From Corticium candelabrum (lineage: Eukaryota; Porifera; Homoscleromorpha; Homosclerophorida; Plakinidae), in contig NC_085098.1 of assembly GCF_963422355.1 (NCBI RefSeq), positions 6,071,265-6,135,264 on the forward strand: a stretch of 64,000 bases of DNA. The letters run 5' to 3'. Shown here one piece after another: positions 62,049-64,000 of the stretch. A model generated the notes under the pieces. That model did not search any database and had not been told where the DNA came from. It saw nothing but the letters and a program-made list of their open reading frames with translations. The number at the start of each line of letters is the position of its first letter. The stretch's first letter is position 1. Position numbers and translations under genes: made by a program.

Positions 62049-63451
62049 TCATCTTCTTACATGCAAACATGGAGGAGGGCCTGTGTGGCAACACGATGAA
62101 ATTGTAAATGCATGGAGCATTTGTCTACATGAATTAAAGATTCATCACAAGAAAGAACCTTGACATCGTTACTCTGGAAATGAGAATAGACCAGACATAG
62201 TTGTGTATGACTCTGGGTGTAGCTATGACCTTGATGTGGCTATGGCTCATTCTTTCAGCCAAGACGCTTTAAAGCAGGCAGCTTTAGAGAAAGGTTTTGC
62301 TGCAGCAAGAAGGGAGGAAAGGAAGATGATCAAATATGAAAAACAACAACTTGCTGGCAATACATCAAGCCTCAATTTCACTCCTCTGGTATTTGAACAT
62401 TTTGGAACATGGGGATCTGAAGTTACCAACTATCTAAACAAACTAGCCAGAAGATCAAGAGACATTGAAGGCTATACAAATGAAGCTGACTTTAGAGGTT
62501 TTTGGAGAAAAAAATTCTCATAATATTACAACGATGCAACGCTAGAGTCATCCTCCACAAGCTGACATGTGTCTTCCCTGGAGAAGAAGATGAGAACATA
62601 CACAATAGAGACTACCAAAGTAGTTTGCATTAAACTAAAGCTGAACTCACTAGATTTCTTGTATTTAGTGTTAGAAATGTAACGTAGAGTTTGTGTTTCA
62701 ATAAATGAAATTGACAAACAGATAGACGGAAAGACAGACAAACAGATAGACAAACACACAAACAAGCAAAATGGCGTATGAACAAACAGATCAGATTAAA
62801 GACAAACACCAAGATAATCAAGTCACCTGTTTTCATCTTTCTTATCACTTGATCATCCGGTAACGCTAATGAAAACCCCATTTCTACAAAACGTAATCAC
62901 AGTAAAACACAACAACAATAAAGCAGAAAACAACAACCAACCACTTATTCTCCCTGAACCCTTCCTAAGCGACATCCCATCTATTCTCACATTTCCTCCA
63001 ACAATGATGTATTCGGGATCACAAGATTGTTGTTGAAATGAGAAAAGGGTACCCTTTTTTCCATTCACAGCAACTTCATAGCCTCGATCAGCAGCCCACA
63101 GTTCCACGTCCACAGTCTCCATGGATGTACCATCTGTCGACAAAATGTATTGCTTTGGTATCCACTTGCCGTTTCGTTTAGCAAATCCGAACACGTCACC
63201 GTTGCTGAGACGAACGTTGAGTAGGATTGCATAGTTGTCTACGTCGCAAGCAAATAGGATAGACAGCCAGCCTTCAACACCGTCACCACGTGACGATGCT
63301 GAGATGATGACTCCCAAACCACTAATCAGTGCCTCACTTAACTTCCAAAAGGAAAAGTCTCCTACAAGAAAATGATAGAGAAACTTAAGTAAAGTGTACC
63401 CAGTATGATTTTTGACAAATACAGGCAGTGTGTGTGTGTGTGTGCGCGTGC

Positions 63452-63524
<73 letters not shown>

Positions 63525-64000
63525 CGCAGTTCAACTCGTCTGATCCATCAGTAGCTCCACAGTCCATTTGACCATCGCATTTCAACTCATCAGGAATACA
63601 GAGAGATGACGTACGACAGCTAAACATATGTGACGAACAACCAAATTCCCTGTGCCTTGTTAGTACTACAAATCACAAGACATCATATCATACACTTGTA
63701 AACACACGCCTGCAAAAAATCACACTCTATACACACCACATCCAAACTCATCACTGCCATCTCCACAATCATCACGACCATTGCACTGTTGAGTTGGGTA
63801 AATACATCGACCATTGGCACACGTAACATTGCCAACCCAACCCTCGGTATGCAATCTGCACTTTCCACCTACACACCTCATGTTACACTAACACTTTGTG
63901 AAACAGCAGATACTAAGAAGTGCACACCATCTTGAAGATGAATCATCTTTGAACTCTTTCCCACTAGATTGGTAGCCACACATTCATATTTGCCCCAATC
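60124..64000 (-). CDS. Mosaic secreted serine protease: Ig, LDLa x2, galectin-like, sushi, Ig, sushi, trypsin (5' end missing)
   Basis: Read leftwards from the window edge: an Ig domain end ([19 protein letters not shown], about 63930-64000); two LDL-receptor class A repeats ([16 protein letters not shown] near 63730-63860, [18 protein letters not shown] near 63530-63625); a galectin-like domain (about 62945-63360, with [17 protein letters not shown]); a linker exon (62829-62886); a sushi domain (61527-61733); an Ig domain (61189-61461); and a last exon (60124-61091) with a second sushi domain and a complete trypsin domain. The activation site is [10 protein letters not shown], a furin-like basic run. 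The triad is present: TAAHC, DSDIAL and ADSGGP. Asp at the S1 position ([10 protein letters not shown]) predicts cleavage after Arg or Lys. The usual Gly before DSGGP is Ala here. It is likely an extracellular or plasma-type protease with recognition domains, by analogy an immune or clotting-like factor (inference). It continues beyond 64000. Confidence 0.85.
61979..62047. repeat. (GACA)n tetranucleotide repeat
   Basis: About 17 GACA units in the intron of the mosaic protease, at the 5' side of the LINE fragment. A short GACA run also lies at 61814-61832. Confidence 0.9.
62075..62765 (+). mobile_element. LINE family A-related fragment, copy 4
   Basis: Plus strand: [20 protein letters not shown], then [51 protein letters not shown] and [20 protein letters not shown] to a stop at 62523. 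Next come about 170 bp of untranslated sequence and an imperfect ACAGAC-type tail (62710-62765). It is the same coding end as copies 1 and 3 but clearly diverged, and the coding part from about 62203 is open. It lies antisense in the long intron (61734-62828) of the mosaic protease. Confidence 0.75.
63427..63522. repeat. (GT)n microsatellite
   Basis: GT run in the intron between the galectin-like and LDLa exons. Confidence 0.95.

Overview
The window looks like nuclear DNA of a simple marine invertebrate, most likely a sponge (inferred, not proven). The genes are intron-rich metazoan genes with introns of about 60-150 bp. The coding repertoire is animal-specific: OFD1, SLC36 transporters, GALC, a D-amino-acid oxidase and a mosaic Ig/LDLa/sushi/trypsin protein. 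Several multidomain proteins have no vertebrate counterpart in their arrangement. Intergenic DNA and introns are full of (CA)n, (CAGA)n and TTAATTAA-rich sequence and young-looking mobile elements.

Layout. 1-3548: the 5' half of an OFD1 orthologue (minus), whose large first intron holds a LINE tail and a tRNA-derived SINE. 3989-7506: SLC36-type amino acid transporter 1 (minus). 7743-10545: a fold-back element and an apparently intact IS630/Tc1/mariner-type element with a 449-aa DDE transposase and TA flanks. 11313-14810: SLC36 transporter 2 (minus), with a TA-flanked MITE in intron 3. 14952-21858: a transposon nest made of a long-TIR element carrying a SINE, a second TIR element split by a frameshifted hAT element, and a partial second copy of the long-TIR element. 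22033-24402: SLC36 transporter 3 (plus). The three transporters share exon lengths exon for exon, so they are tandem paralogues.

25034-32082: an M1 aminopeptidase (minus, about 19 exons) with GAMEN and HELAH motifs and a type II membrane anchor. 32334-35186: a transmembrane IRAK/Pelle-like kinase (minus) with a short N-terminal segment and no death domain seen. It lies head to head with a plus-strand region holding two ankyrin blocks; the second block continues into a coiled coil and a degenerate protein kinase domain (39385-41515). Converging on it from the right is an unrecognised single-pass membrane protein with a 530-residue single-exon cytoplasmic part (41994-43974). Together these form a small signalling-gene cluster.

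45235-47152: a complete peroxisomal D-amino-acid/D-aspartate oxidase (366 aa, C-terminal CKL). 47483-57578: two tandem galactocerebrosidase genes (minus), each with an added C-terminal ricin-B-type lectin domain. 57995-58498: a small single-pass membrane protein (minus). 59060-60052: a truncated LINE and microsatellites. 60124-64000: a mosaic serine protease (minus, open at the window edge) with Ig, LDLa, LDLa, galectin-like, sushi, Ig, sushi and trypsin domains.

My best candidates for under-described biology are the membrane-anchored Pelle-like kinase next to the ankyrin/coiled-coil/pseudokinase gene and the orphan membrane protein beside it, then the lectin-tailed GALC pair and the mosaic protease with an altered oxyanion-hole position. 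No retroviral or LTR element, CRISPR array, rRNA or genuine tRNA gene was recognised.
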